A stretch of 64,000 nt of DNA, taken from assembly GCA_008360955.1 (NCBI GenBank), contig LUCM01004730.1, forward strand, positions 1 through 64,000, given 5' to 3'. Position 1 is the stretch's first letter, and the number at the start of each line of letters is the position of its first letter. This stretch comes from Fasciolopsis buskii (Eukaryota; Platyhelminthes; Trematoda; Plagiorchiida; Fasciolidae). Under the pieces are notes generated by a model. The model ran no database searches, was not told the DNA's origin, and saw only the letters and a program-made list of their open reading frames with translations. The position numbers and the translations under genes are program-made. Positions 1-12,166 of this stretch are shown one piece after another.

Positions 1-2
1 TG

Positions 3-3000
3 CAGCAGATGAACTGTCATGTGACTTATAGAGTAGTGAATATTAAAGTACAGTGGCATGCATCTGTCCATATCGGGGATCCCATCACCATGGTTGGCCG
101 TCGTAGTGGGCCTCAGGATACACCTGTTTGTCGATATAGTCAAAGCGCGGATCACAATGCGACATCAGTAGATAATGATTTCAAAGTGTATACTATTTCG
201 TCAACTTCGTTTCTTCTCCACAAAAGGTCGGCAGAATACTCGGACTCGGGAGTCTATGAGTGTGAAGTGAGTTGTGAAAACTGCACGACTCGTTTGGGAT
301 TTTCTCCGCGTGAATTGACTGTTCTCCCCGATGAGTCGATTTTGCAGATACATTTAAATGATAAACCACTTTTAATGAACCAATCATCGGAACACAATTT
401 CTCCCAATATGACGAATCGGGCAAGCCATACCTGTATTCGGATCAGAATATCAGTGTTCGTTGTCTGTACGAGATTTCTCCCATTGCGAGATTAGAGGCT
501 ATTCCAATTTTGATTTATCAAATGGAACAACCGGAGAGGGTTAAATTATCCAGTTTGAGTGTGCAAAAACGTGTTAGCTTTCTCAGTCGTATTCTTGATA
601 AGCCGGTAATGATCAACGATTATGAGATTGTTGCTCCCAGTACAGAAATTTGTACGGGTCCACTGCACTTGGCTTGCCGCTTAAATTTCGCGAAATTTCG
701 CTTAGAACAAAATGACCTGGACCTACAAACGCAGGCTCTGCAACTGCAAACCAAAGTGATCCTAAAAGTACGAAATCTAGGTGAACCGTTGATTTCGATT
801 CAGACTTTGAAATCGAGTCATCCGAAGTTATTTGAGAATTGGGAATTTCACGACAGTTTATTCATGTCTTCCATACATTTTCACAATTCCAGTTCGACCG
901 AGCGTCTGCCAGAGTCTTATGTGACATTTAGCATTGCTATCGGTCTTGGGATACCTGCTGGATGGGTGGATAGTTGGGTTTATTCAAAAGACGGTGAGCT
1001 TTTGATTTTACACCAATGCATTGAAATCTCGCGTGTAAAAATTGACCATTCAAATGTTCCACCAATTCCCGATTTTCAAGAACAGTTTCGTAAAGCTCGA
1101 GGAAATAATTTTTGGACTATTACAACCGGATGTGTTTTGCAACCGGAAGATTTGGCTCTGACAATAGTAGTTTATAATTCTAAAAAAAACGAAACCCAGA
1201 GAACGGAAATTAAAGAACAACTCGATAGACACGTTAGAGCTAGTATCGACTGGTTTCTGTCCAACCCAAATAACAACTCACTCATTAGGTGGCAAAAGTT
1301 TAAAGATTCTGGTGTTGCGATGAGCATGTTGAAGCTAAAAATTGGATGGAATGCCGCTGTCAAGAAAGGGGACAATATATCGATGCTTGTTCGTTGTGTA
1401 CCTCCGTTTCCTACCAACATAAGTATCTTGTATTCTGAAAAACGTTCATCACGGGGCACAGAGACTGCTAAACTGATTTGCGAAAGTCCTTCAATTTACT
1501 ACATACGTACCAAAGCAACCCATGCGGATTCTGGATTTTACAGCTGTGAATCAAAACCAAAATGTGAAGCGTGTCCGATTGTCCAGTGTTTTCAATCCCG
1601 GAATTTAGTTGTATTGCCCGATCAGTCAATGACAGATATTATTCTCCGACGGCAATTGCTTCAAAACACGGAAAATTTTACTTCCGACTTTTTGCAATCG
1701 AATTTGAGCACCAATGAAGCTGTCTTCGTCTACTGTATTCAATTACATCCAAAAGGTTTGCACTTCCCGATAAGGAAGCGATTCGATTATCAATTCCTAG
1801 ATGCAACAAATAAAAGCAAACTAACTTTGCCTAGCATCCAACTCCCAAGTCTTATAAAGGATACAGACGACGGTAGCATTTATTTCACACCATATAAAAT
1901 TTCCGGACCATCGACTGTCTTCAGCAGCGGACGGTTATTAATCCAATGTACTGCCCAGATGGATATTAATAATCTGGACCCCAAAAATATTCGACCTCTG
2001 AGAAGGATCGAACCGATAAAATGTTCAAAACTTCTAGACTTCCTTGTTCACATGGAGCCAGTTATGTTCCCCACATTCATATCGTCAAACTGCGCTCCGC
2101 TTCAAGAACATTTACGGAGTACTTTGAAGCAACTGACCAAGTCGGCTGACTTCGCACAGTCAGCCACATTAATACCGGAGAACGTATATAGAATTTCTAG
2201 TGTTGCATTCCTCGGAATTCCAAGAGGCGCTCATGATGCACTGATGTTCTATCGAAAAGGTTCCATTTATAACTACGAACAGTGTCATATCAAAAATAGA
2301 ATGAACTCGACCACAAAAACCATTTCACGTTTACTGCCATTGCACAGGGAGTACAAACCTGTACATGCTGAGAACCTGGCCACGACGCTATTTGAATGTG
2401 TGATTCGAGCGGAACACGAAGGCTTTGCTCTCGTCGCCTATAATGTTTTGGATCCGCGTGTAGCTTTGGAATCGCCAGGGGCACACATTTCGAAATTTTT
2501 AAGTCAGTGGATTCAGTTTAGTAAAGATCACCCCAAAGACCGAGTAGATCGGCGTATTAATTCTCTGAGGGGATCATTGATTGCTTACGTGCTGACTCGG
2601 CTATCTGTAAGTTGGGGAGCGTTCCCTAAAATGAACGGGCATGTGCGAATGCTAGGCTTTTTGTATCAAAAGAGAAACAGCCAAATCCGATGCTTTTATC
2701 AAACGGCCGCTGGCCAAAAACAAGAAGAATTACATCAAGGGTTTCAAATTGTTCCCGACAAAAGCTCCGTGGCTTTCTGGTTAATGAAAGAGCATGCACA
2801 GTTTACTGATTCGGGTATTTATAGGTGCGAAGTTTCTGTTCCTCAATGTAATGACTGTCCAGCTAAACCAGGTTTTGTCAGTCGACGATTAGAAGTTCTT
2901 CCGGATTCATCGGTTTTACAGCTCTTACTAACACACACGCAGCTGATGAAAAACGACACCTGGGAGACGTTTTATTCCCAGGTTGACACAGATGGTCAGT

Positions 3001-6000
3001 TGTATATATACACCGAAATCCCACTTTACGCACACTGCCTCTATCAGGCCCCTGAAGGGTCGTTGCTGAAACCTTATGCCACGTTGCATTTTACGGCCGC
3101 AGATGAAAGTTCGGAAAATTGTTTATTAACTCAGCGTTTTGTCTCACGACATATCAGAAAACACAATGTTATGCAATCTTACCATTTAGTTGCATCAGAT
3201 ATGGATGACCTAACTGGCCTGGCAAAGGTTACTTGCGAATTGCGATATCAAACAGCCGAAGTAATGCGACAAAACATAGACACTAGGTTGGCCAATATCC
3301 AACTAACTAAAATGGTCACATTGCGAATTCGTCGGTTTCTCCCACCCCACATATTTTTTCGTCTGACCAAGACGGCGAATGAGTCACTCGAACAATGGTT
3401 CCACAGCCTGGAAAGTTACGAAACCAATACGGAACCGTTCTACTCCAACCGGAATCATATTGAAGTAGAAGAATCCATATTGACTTTCCGTATGTATGCA
3501 TCGTTGGGTATACCAAGGGGTAGATTTGCTTCGTGGACTTTCTTGCGTCAGAACAATAAGATTTTGGCTCGGCGAAATTGCTTGATGGAACAAATGGTGA
3601 ATGTAACGCAAAGTGAGATTACACAAAGTATGTATACAAATCAGCTGTATAAATCGATGCTGGTTGGAAGTTTAGTCAATGTAGTAATACATTGTGTTAT
3701 TCAACCGGAGCATGTGGCCCTCATATTGATGGTCTACAATACACAAGGACCCAATCTGGAGGAGACGGAGGCTTTGTTAGAAAACAAAATACGCGAAATC
3801 ATTCAGGCCCAAACGGATGCGGAGGCGTCCCATAGAATGGGGACAAACGTAAGCAATTTATCGTTTGGATTAGCTGTATACTATCGGTACATAAAACTAA
3901 CTGTTTCTTGGTTGGGATCAAGAAAAATTGGCTCACCCGTTCAAATGCTTGGCTACGTTGGCAGTTCTAAGGAGAGTGGAATCAACTGTTTCGTTCAAGG
4001 AAACTCCGACGAAATGAGCAAACTTGTTGGAGGAGGATTTCATATTGTTCGAACCCTCAAGGGTTTTGCATTCTATCTGATCAAAATGCAGACAGAATTT
4101 GACGATTCCGGTGACTACTGGTGCACGGTATCTGGCACATGTCGCAATTGCACTACAGTGTACGGATTTTTACCACGGCATCTAACGGTAGTTCCGGATG
4201 AATCAATCATCGAAATTCTTCTAAATCACAAACGAATGGCCTTGAACTCACAGGCAATAGCAAATTTCACTCAGTGTACCTCAACCAATAAGCCTTATCT
4301 TTTCAACGGACAAACTGCTTACGTCTACTGCCGTTATCCGGATATGGAAAAAATCAATGGAAAAGCTCTTCTTGAGTTTCAATATAATGCAGTTTTCCCG
4401 AAGAAAAATAAGAGCGAGAAACTGTCCTCAGTATTCGTGTCCGAAATAAAACAGGATGATCCAGACAGTCATCGAATTGTTCGAGGTTTTCTTATCCACT
4501 CGCCATTAAAGTTCGAGGAGGATCTATATCTCAATGTGACATGTGCAGTAAAATATACGAAGTCTTTATCATCTAATTTGAAAATTATTAATTCAGTAAA
4601 TGGTTCAGAGGATGTTTTTGCAGTTTCACGATCACGCATTATTGCGTTTTATTTTAGATCCCGACCAAGAATATTTACGAGATATATCAGCTCAACCAAC
4701 GAGAAGATACAGCAATCTTTCCGTCAGCAGAAGAAAAATCACATTTTGGCAGATTCCGGCAGCGAACCAAGGGGACGTATACTTGAAGGGCTTGTGCAAA
4801 TAGATGTACTGCTAACTCTCGGCAGTCCAAGAGGGATACCAAGTGTAAAACTACTCTACCAAGGTAATCTGATCCGTTACGATCGTTGTAAGGGGATTGC
4901 ATTGCAGGACTTACAAGAAGATGAGATTCCCCCTGACATCAAAATGTCAAACGAATTTTCGGCATATGAGAAAATGAGTGTGTTTCGCTATTCTGCTACT
5001 TGCCGACTAACTTCCTCTCATTTGGCTATCTTAATCATGGTGATCAACTCTTTTGATTTGGTAGCAAACATTCATGCTGTCGAATGGACCACCACAATGA
5101 GACTCATCAAAGCTATTGCTCATCGAATGGGGGGGAATCCTCACGATCTGAAAGAAGTATATGTTGATCAGCCACCTAAAACTTATTTAGATTACGTGCT
5201 AACTAAAATCAGCGTGGGTTGGCGAGCCACAATTGTGAGCGGTGAACCAATGACCATATTTGGTTTACTCGGTCCATCCGGTGAAGGCAACCCGGTTTGT
5301 GGATTTCGTGATTCCGATGAGTCAGGTGAGCTCAAAGAAATAATCGATAAAGAAACAAAAAGTTTTATTTTCATTTTAAATCGCGCTATGGCTAGTTTCG
5401 AACTAATCAAACCGGTTACTAAAGAGCAAGACAGTGGAATCTACTCCTGTCAACTGCTTGATTGTAATGGCTGCAGTTCAAAGGAACAATTTCAAGACAG
5501 GGAACTGATTGTGTTTAGCAAAAAAATGAAATTATTTCTTCACTACGCTTACAAAGCCCATGAAAACAATCAGGAACCACAAGCTGACGTCTACGAGCAA
5601 TTCAACAATGGAATTCCGTTTATCTATACCGCACAAACAATTTTTGCCTATTGCCAATGCCGAGCCGGTTTCGGTACCAAAGTTCCCATCGCTTTTCGAT
5701 TTTACGTCCAACAGTGTTCGGATGCCAAAGCCCCGATAAATATTTCCTACGAGCGTCTGTCCAACAGTTCGCGAAATTCGGGCAACCAGTGGTCATACAC
5801 GGTGGTCTATCGTTTTACTGGTCCAAAATCACACTCGATACACAGTCGATTGGAGACAGTCTGCGAGTTGGAATCTGATTTTAAAATAAGCAAAACTGAT
5901 GTGAACACGAAAATCGGTCTGGCTACAGATAAGCTAAAGAGATCCCTGGATTTGATTACACCTACGAACCCGTACATTTTTTCAGAAACGATCTGGACCA

Positions 6001-9000
6001 AACACAGCGAAATGACGAGCATGCTGCAATGGAAGACCACCAGAGAACCTAGTCCACTCATATTTTTGGCACGGGTCAATCGTGAACCGGTTGAGGAAGG
6101 TCTATTCCCAGTTAGTCTAACTGTAAATTTGGGAATTCCGCCTGGATGGTCAGCAGTTTGGGTATTAGTGAACTCTTCGTCAGTTTACCGGGCTAGACAG
6201 TGCATACAAACAACGGAGGAAATGATAGACAGTAGAATTAAGACATCTGGGGAAGTAATCATAATGAATAAAACGTATGAGTGTTACATTCAACCTGAAT
6301 ATTTTGCTATTCTCATCTATGCGTTACAAGTTTCAGACGTAGAGTATGATCGGAAATTGATAGACCATACGTTCTTGCAATCTACGCTGCAAGCGGTGAC
6401 AGAATGGTTTGAAAGTTCATCAACTGGTGAAAAGCGCTCACTTCGATTACCATTGCAATCCTTTGGTACGTACCTTTTCTGCCGGCTTAATGTGGCTTGG
6501 AGAGCCTCTGTCATGTTGCACTCTCCAATTCAAATGTTTGGTGTAATCACTGCCGATTCTCCACATTCCATTATTTGTCACTACGGGTTTCACAAAGCTA
6601 ACCATCTTCTGGAGGAAGATTCTGGTTTCCGAATTATACGAAACCATAGCTATTTTTACTTGCGAAAAGATACCTCGGAGTTTCATGATTCGGGCATTTA
6701 CGAATGTCGATTAAAAACATGTTCCACCTGTCCAAGTCATTTAGCAATTCCATCTAGACGACTTGTCATTTTGCCAGATAAGTCCATTATAGATTTCCGT
6801 CTGGACTCCGTTCAGCGTCGGGAAAACGAAATCAACTGTGGCCTGGCTGATGTACCTTTGATTCCACCCGGACAAAATGTAACGGTTAATTGTAAATATC
6901 CAATACCTAAGGGTTCCCTAAGGCGGACAACGGGTAATTTGTATTTGCAAATGTCAAAAAGAACTGAAAAACGCCTTGAAAATACTTTCCTACGTATACA
7001 AGATCGGAAATCGATGATTCTGGTTGAACAGTCGGCAACAATTTTGACACCACAACAAATTTTCAGCGCCCAACATTGGCGTTTCCGGTGTGAGGTTACT
7101 TTTCAAAACTATCTGGTCCCTCATGACATCAGCCCTGAGATCCCCATTCAGATGGTTAGTCAATTTCTTCGATTCATCTCTACTGAATGGCGCAGTGCGC
7201 ATGTTTTTCAAGAGACCTTTTCAGCCACTACGGACGAGATAACACGGGTTTTGAGGAACACAAAGTTGACGCAACCAAATTTGGCGTCCTATTTGGCACA
7301 GTCTACAAACCCTCGAATACAAGAAGGCGTGATGAGTATTAAATACCTAGTGGACCATGGCTCTCCACCAGGGTGGGACATCGCTTGGATGGTTTATCGG
7401 GAAAATAATAAACTTGTTAAAGAAGAGTGTGTGCGCGGACAGGTAGACAAACAGCCGTTAACCAAAAAAAACATGATCAAATATCACTGTCCGCTTCTAT
7501 TGGACCACGTAGCCTTGTTAGTAGGGGCTCTTCAAATCTCGGGTTCCAACTGGACACGAGAGATGGTCGAAGAAAATGTGGGAGCACAGCTATTATACAA
7601 TCTGACTGTCTGGCTTGAGGTGAAGGAAAATACCGCTCCCGAAAGTAGAAGCAGTACATGCTTCGCGCATGATTTACGAATGCTGCGTTTAGACGTGGGC
7701 TGGAAAGCCACAGTACAGTTTGGAAAGAATATCATTATGTTGGGTCGATTGAATGGACAAACAGTAAATAATGTGCAGTGTTTCTTTCGTGCTTCAACTT
7801 CAAATATGACAAGCAATCTAAGTGCATCTTTTTCAGTTACCGCAGGGAGTATACCAAACGTCTTTAAGATAACGAAAGATGGTGCAAAGTACGAAGACAG
7901 CGGGTGGTATTCTTGTAGTTCGGTAACATCAAACCAGAGCACTGTTGTAATTGCGATGCAGAAACGAAGGCTGATCGTTCTGCCTCAAGAAAACTCACTG
8001 GATTGTAAGTTAACTTTGGATGAAGCTGGTGATAAATTGATTACTGAAACACAAACAACTGATGACAGGATCCCATATTTGCTTACAGATCAGAAAGGTT
8101 ATTTTCATTGCATTCATGAAAACCTTCTAGACGCACAGTTCCAACCGATTTATGAAGTGCTGCACGAAATTCGAAATGATCAAACAAAGGAGATGTTACG
8201 TTTCGTGGGCATCAACGCACCTCAACCAGTGCGATCCGAAAGTGATAATAAGGTCAACAAATCACTTTATTTAATTCGCGGTATCCCATCCAAAATGTAT
8301 ACAGGATTGTTGAAGTTATCATGCATTGTTACGATTAACAATTTGACCACTGAAATCGATATCAATTACGCCGACGGGAGGGTGCGCTTCTTGTGCACAA
8401 AAGAATACACAATTTTGGAGCCCGCAAACGGAGAACTTGACATTAGGTCCGATTCACCAAACTTCTTGAGTCAACCCGTGCCACTGGGTACGGAATTCGT
8501 CTGTTCAGGTGGATATGGTTTGCCAAAGCTAACTTACAAATGGATACGAGTCCTTCCATCCCTTTATTCGAGAGCAAAAACGAATTTCGATTTTGCTAGC
8601 TGGCTACCAGGTCAGGGAGGTGGTTGGGGTGGTCCCACTACACCGTTCGTCGATATGCCTGATCTTCCTCTGCAATCCGACGGGGCAATATTACGCGTGC
8701 CAAAAATTAGCAAATATAAGGGCATGAATTACCTCTACGTGTGTCAAGGCAGTAACATTGTGCAAAATAAGGAGAGTGTCATTCTAAAAAGTTTACACAT
8801 ATCGGTTCTGATTTGTCCGTCAGACAGAATGATGGCAGACTACGTAATTTTTATTAGCCAACAACTCTTGTCGGCATGCTCCATTCAGAATAGCCCGGAC
8901 AATCAAATACAATTTTACGGATATTTTTTCAATACTTTGATACGTCAAGTAATTTTGGGGCTTCCATATGGAACGGAATCGGTCAGAGTTCAATATCTCG

Positions 9001-9896
9001 TTAGAAACGAGGAGGGACAAACAAAAAATCAGTCAATCCCAAAGTACGCTTGGAATTCGATTTTAACCATTCCAAGTCGTAAAACTTTGGTAAGAAAAAT
9101 ATATTCCAAGTGGGTGAAACCGGTCACCGTGCAGGATGCATGCAAAGCGGGACCAGATAACCTAGAAAGTATCATCCAAGAGCTCGTGGAAATGCGAATA
9201 AAAGATTCCCGAAGGAAATTCGTTGCATGGCTTACTTTTGACAGTTCGCTAAACATTACTTTGTCCAGTAGAGCAATCAGAGATATTCAACGAATTCACT
9301 TGTCGGGTGACAAGATTGTGGTGGCTTTGACTCATCCACTGAGTGGAACATTCAATGGATTCAATAAACAGCTGATCAGATTGTTGAAACCAACTCACAT
9401 AATTAATATTTTACCCAATTATCTCGGGACAACCAATTGTTGGTCATGTCGTGTAGGTTTAAATGATCCGACACTCCGTATTCAGCGATTACCACTGTTT
9501 GATGCCTTATGCAAAGCGGCCGACTGCGATATCCCAAAAGCCCTATCCAGACCATTCTTTGTATTTTCTTCTGCTCCATCAAGATGGATAGAGGGACAAG
9601 ATGTTTTCGTCAGTTGTGTGACTGAAGAGCGAATGACTACTCAATCAACGATAGAAAACGAGCTGGGTATTTGTCAAACAACTCGAGCAGCAATCAGTAA
9701 AGTCAATATTTCGAATATGGATATCCAAGAAGTGCGACGCATATGTCATCAACGGCTTTCAACAATTTATTCGGACAGCTTTCTTAAAAGTGGCGAGATA
9801 TTTTATTCTGGAGTCACCGCGAAGCTGCGTTTGGCGAGCGAAATCAGGCACAAAATTATACTGTGCTATCGCCGACACGGACAGCTAGCCTCCAAG
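3..9896 (+). CDS. Giant Ig-like repeat membrane protein, exon A (5'-partial)
   Basis: A single open exon of about 9.9 kb encodes at least 3,296 residues of an extracellular protein. Its core is a module of about 430 residues repeated in tandem, each opening with an Ig-type domain that ends in the F-strand motif DSGxYxC. Several NxS/T sequons and paired cysteines fit a secreted ectodomain. No signal peptide is present, and the reading frame is already open at base 3, inside the first Ig domain, so the true start lies upstream. An acceptor-like TGCAG at 1-5 could mark the exon edge. I end the exon at 9896 because AAG|GTATTT there is a phase-0 donor that joins cleanly to 16258; without splicing the frame would stop at 10034. 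Role unknown: adhesion, receptor or tegument surface are inferences from architecture. I do not recognise a named family. Confidence 0.85.
9..1319 (+). repeat. Protein module 1 of the giant Ig protein (~437 aa)
   Basis: This is the first visible copy of the repeating unit. In order it shows an A/B-strand segment (VxW then PITMVG), the F-strand DSGVYEC, a CENC pair at 273-284, the joint LTVLPDESI, a second Cys-bearing segment after PYLYSDQN, then LGIPAGW near 945 and CVLQPEDLAL near 1131. The whole block recurs downstream with the same order of motifs. Confidence 0.8.
1320..2576 (+). repeat. Protein module 2 (~419 aa)
   Basis: Second copy of the unit: IGW strand, DSGFYSC with the pair CEAC, VVLPDQSM, LGIPRGA near 2210 and CVIRAEHEGFAL near 2397. 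The PYLY segment of module 1 is replaced by NEAVFVYC, so copies have diverged well beyond recent duplication. Confidence 0.8.
2577..3869 (+). repeat. Protein module 3 (~431 aa)
   Basis: Third copy: SVSW strand, DSGIYRC with the pair CNDC, EVLPDSSV, LYIYTEIPLYAHC, LGIPRGR near 3505 and CVIQPEHVAL near 3692. Among the copies it looks close to the consensus. Confidence 0.8.
3870..5180 (+). repeat. Protein module 4 (~437 aa)
   Basis: Fourth copy: TVSW strand, DSGDYWC with the pair CRNC, TVVPDESI, PYLFNGQTAYVYC, LGSPRGI near 4818 and CRLTSSHLAIL near 5004. The C-terminal PEH motif is degraded to SSH. Confidence 0.8.
5181..6461 (+). repeat. Protein module 5 (~427 aa)
   Basis: Fifth copy: SVGW strand, DSGIYSC with the pair CNGC, PFIYTAQTIFAYC, LGIPPGW near 6128 and CYIQPEYFAIL near 6283. 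The VLPD joint seen in other copies is replaced by VFSKKM, the clearest local departure in this unit. Confidence 0.8.
6462..7658 (+). repeat. Protein module 6 (~399 aa)
   Basis: Sixth copy and the shortest full one: NVAW strand, DSGIYEC with the pair CSTC, VILPDKSI, a Cys-containing second segment, HGSPPGW near 7357 and CPLLLDHVALL near 7487. Confidence 0.8.
7659..8400 (+). repeat. Protein module 7, shortened and without the CxxC pair
   Basis: Seventh copy: DVGW strand, DSGWYSC, then SSVTSNQST where the other copies have CxxC, IVLPQENS, and PYLLTDQKGYFHC. It ends after a LLKLSC segment without the LGIPRGW and PEHxAL blocks. Confidence 0.75.
8401..9896 (+). repeat. Divergent eighth module / C-terminal Ig domains of exon A
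   Basis: An Ig-like domain (Cys in EFVCSG, W in YKWIR, Cys in YLYVCQG; 8480-8755) is followed by LGLPYGTESV near 8958, which reads as a decayed LGIPRGW, and by IVVALTHPLSG, which may match the PEHxAL block. A final segment has VFVSC and IILCYRR before the donor. The assignment as an eighth module is inference. Confidence 0.5.
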
Positions 9897-11335
9897 GTAT
9901 TTCCTTCACGACCAAACACTCTTTTTGAGACAAAACGCATGAAAATTCTGAAATATTTTCGTGGAATAGATATTGATAGCATGAGCATATTGTCGCATGC
10001 ATTTCAGATGTCGGGAAGAAATGTGGACCACTGACTTCATAAGCTTTAGACCAGATGTATTCCTCACTAACTCCCGAGTAATCAACTGTATGCCGATAGT
10101 TATCGGTCAGCTTGCTGCCGAGAATTCTGATGGTGTACCAAAACGTAGGATTTGGGCGATTAGGTTGGACGTTCATAGATGTGGTCGATTTTCCACTCAT
10201 TTGTCGACTATCCCGTATAAAAGTAGCCCATTCCGGAATGCAGCTTAAAAGACTGAGGAAATTTTCCAAATTTTTAACGGTACTTAGTATTCGTGTAGAA
10301 CAGCGACAAATTTCTAGCTAAATTCAGAATAGTTGGTTGAGCAAATGCTTGTCGATTTTGTTAAATCAGACTAGTGGATGTGATGGGGAAATTAACACAG
10401 TAGCTGAGGCTTCAGAATGCCATTGGGGTGTAATGGTGTTGATCATATTGCGTAAACAAATGATGGGCATTCAGACGCGAACTGCATTCGGATATCTCAG
10501 GAGCTATTTCTGCTCATCTAAAGCCCTTGTCATTTTCTATCGTCATTTTGGTTTTGTTATCAACAGACATTTTGAGTGGCTCAACAAAAGTCCAGATTTG
10601 TACGTTTTGCGGCAATCAGATGAAATGCTGTGATTTCCGGAATGACTGGGTGCACACCAAATAGTGTGGTGTGTTCCTATTTGCCCATTGGTTGGCGACA
10701 ATCCCCAGGGATTCAACAATTATTGAAGCTCTTGTCCAAAGTTGTTTTCACTTGTTATACGGTCAGCTTGGTGAGTAAGCTGATGAGATATTAGCGTTCT
10801 TTACCAGTGGGATGGTACGTCCAAACCTGAGCACTGATTAATAAAAGCTATCAAATTTATTTGCCATTTGGTAAAATGTTCTTGTGAAAACCAAAGTGAA
10901 TAATGAACACTACTGTGGGATTCAGTTCAGTGTTCACCGATGGCCATTCTGTGTTCCCCACGAACAGTCACAACGCCGGCTTAAACCATACACGATGTTC
11001 GTCCGACTTCTTGGGCTAAATTTGCGTCCACGACGCAAACCTATCCAGGCGATAAAGCCTTAATATTCACAGACTGAAAATATACACGAGGACAGTGAAC
11101 TGATGGATCATCATTAGTCGGTTTCTTAATCTAAACGATAGCACGATAAACCCTAAATCATTAATTTCAGATTAACAATCTCTGTTATATTCTTCCTAAA
11201 CCGCTTCATACGCCAGTTCACTTCAAGTGTTTCCATTCTAACTTTTAGTGAATCTTTTGTAATCTCTAGCGGACAGTTTGTCATTCCGGCTGAACCTACC
11301 AATAGTGCGATCCACACATGACGGTATTCTGTCGT

Positions 11336-11584
11336 TACATGTTAGTAGTGGGAGATTGAATGTCTTCATGAAATAATTCACCATGTGACATCATCGCTCA
11401 ATTCACCATAAAGAAACCATGGAAGCACTGTACAACTGTTTCATCCTCGTTAGGAATCATCAGCAGTGCATATCCACCGCGCCCGAACTGGGACGCGAAC
11501 CCGGGACGAACGATTCTGAGTCGAACGCCTTAGCCATGGTGAATTATTTCATGAAAACATTCAATCTCCTACTACTAACATGTA
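11336..11584 (-). mobile_element. tRNA-like SINE-type element (family 2) framed by 50-bp inverted repeats
   Basis: On the minus strand a tRNA-like head has an A-box-like TGGCTAAGGCG and a B-box-like GGGTTCGCGTCCC (plus-strand 11490-11502). A body containing GATGATTCCTAACGAGGATG follows, which recurs at 45.9, 55.7 and 56.1 kb. Outside the core, 11336-11385 and 11535-11584 are inverted copies matching at 48 of 50 positions. SINEs do not normally have such arms. Confidence 0.6.
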
Positions 11585-11969
11585 CCAAGTAATCAAGTTC
11601 TGTAGGTCATATCCAAAGCCTTCGTCGCATTTAGGCTATCTGCAGAGAAGTCATCTATCAGTAGGGGTCGATTGCTTGAGCTAGCGGACAGTAACAGTGT
11701 ATTCTGTTGTCTTTTTGCTTATCATTCGGGTCCAATGCCTCAGGAACTTCCTACCGCATGAATTGTATTGTGATTCTGACTAGCGACATAGTTGAACCGA
11801 ATGTACGTGGCCAGTCTGTGTGGATGATTGGCAGGGATGGGTGATGACTGTGCAAAATACTTACCGTTCTGCGTAAATACGATGGTAATAATAGGAGAGA
11901 CCGAGAGGCTTATTGGTCAGTCGACCTGTTGGATCAGCGAACTGCAAATTAGACTGAAGGATTGACAAA

Positions 11970-12095
11970 GGAACAGATTATTCATTATGTGGTACTATTG
12001 CTCAGTTCAACATTAAGAAGCACTAGAAGCACGCTGTGGTTATTTCACCCTTTCCAGGAATTATATTTATTGGATCGCCACCTCACCGGAGCGAT
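11970..12095 (-). repeat. Degenerate 3' part of SINE-type family 2
   Basis: This stretch aligns by eye to the tail half of the element at 11386-11534 (TTGCTCAGTTCAACATTAAG against the equivalent CGCTCAATTCACCATAAAG). It lacks the tRNA-like head and lies just 5' of a family-1 SINE. Confidence 0.4.
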
Positions 12096-12166
12096 TATGA
12101 AAACGTTGTACTGTTCAGAGCCCGTCCGGTCGGTCTAAAGGTCAGTGAGTCTGACTTCGCCCTTTG

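Noticed and set aside
193..9256. Many short minus-strand and alternate-frame open frames within exon A
   Set aside because: They overlap a continuous domain-bearing frame and show no motifs; they are shadows of the Ig coding sequence.
9897..10034. Reading through the donor to the stop at 10034 as the end of a secreted protein
   Set aside because: The phase-0 donor, the matching acceptor at 16258 and the continuing Ig domains with a terminal transmembrane exon fit a spliced gene much better.
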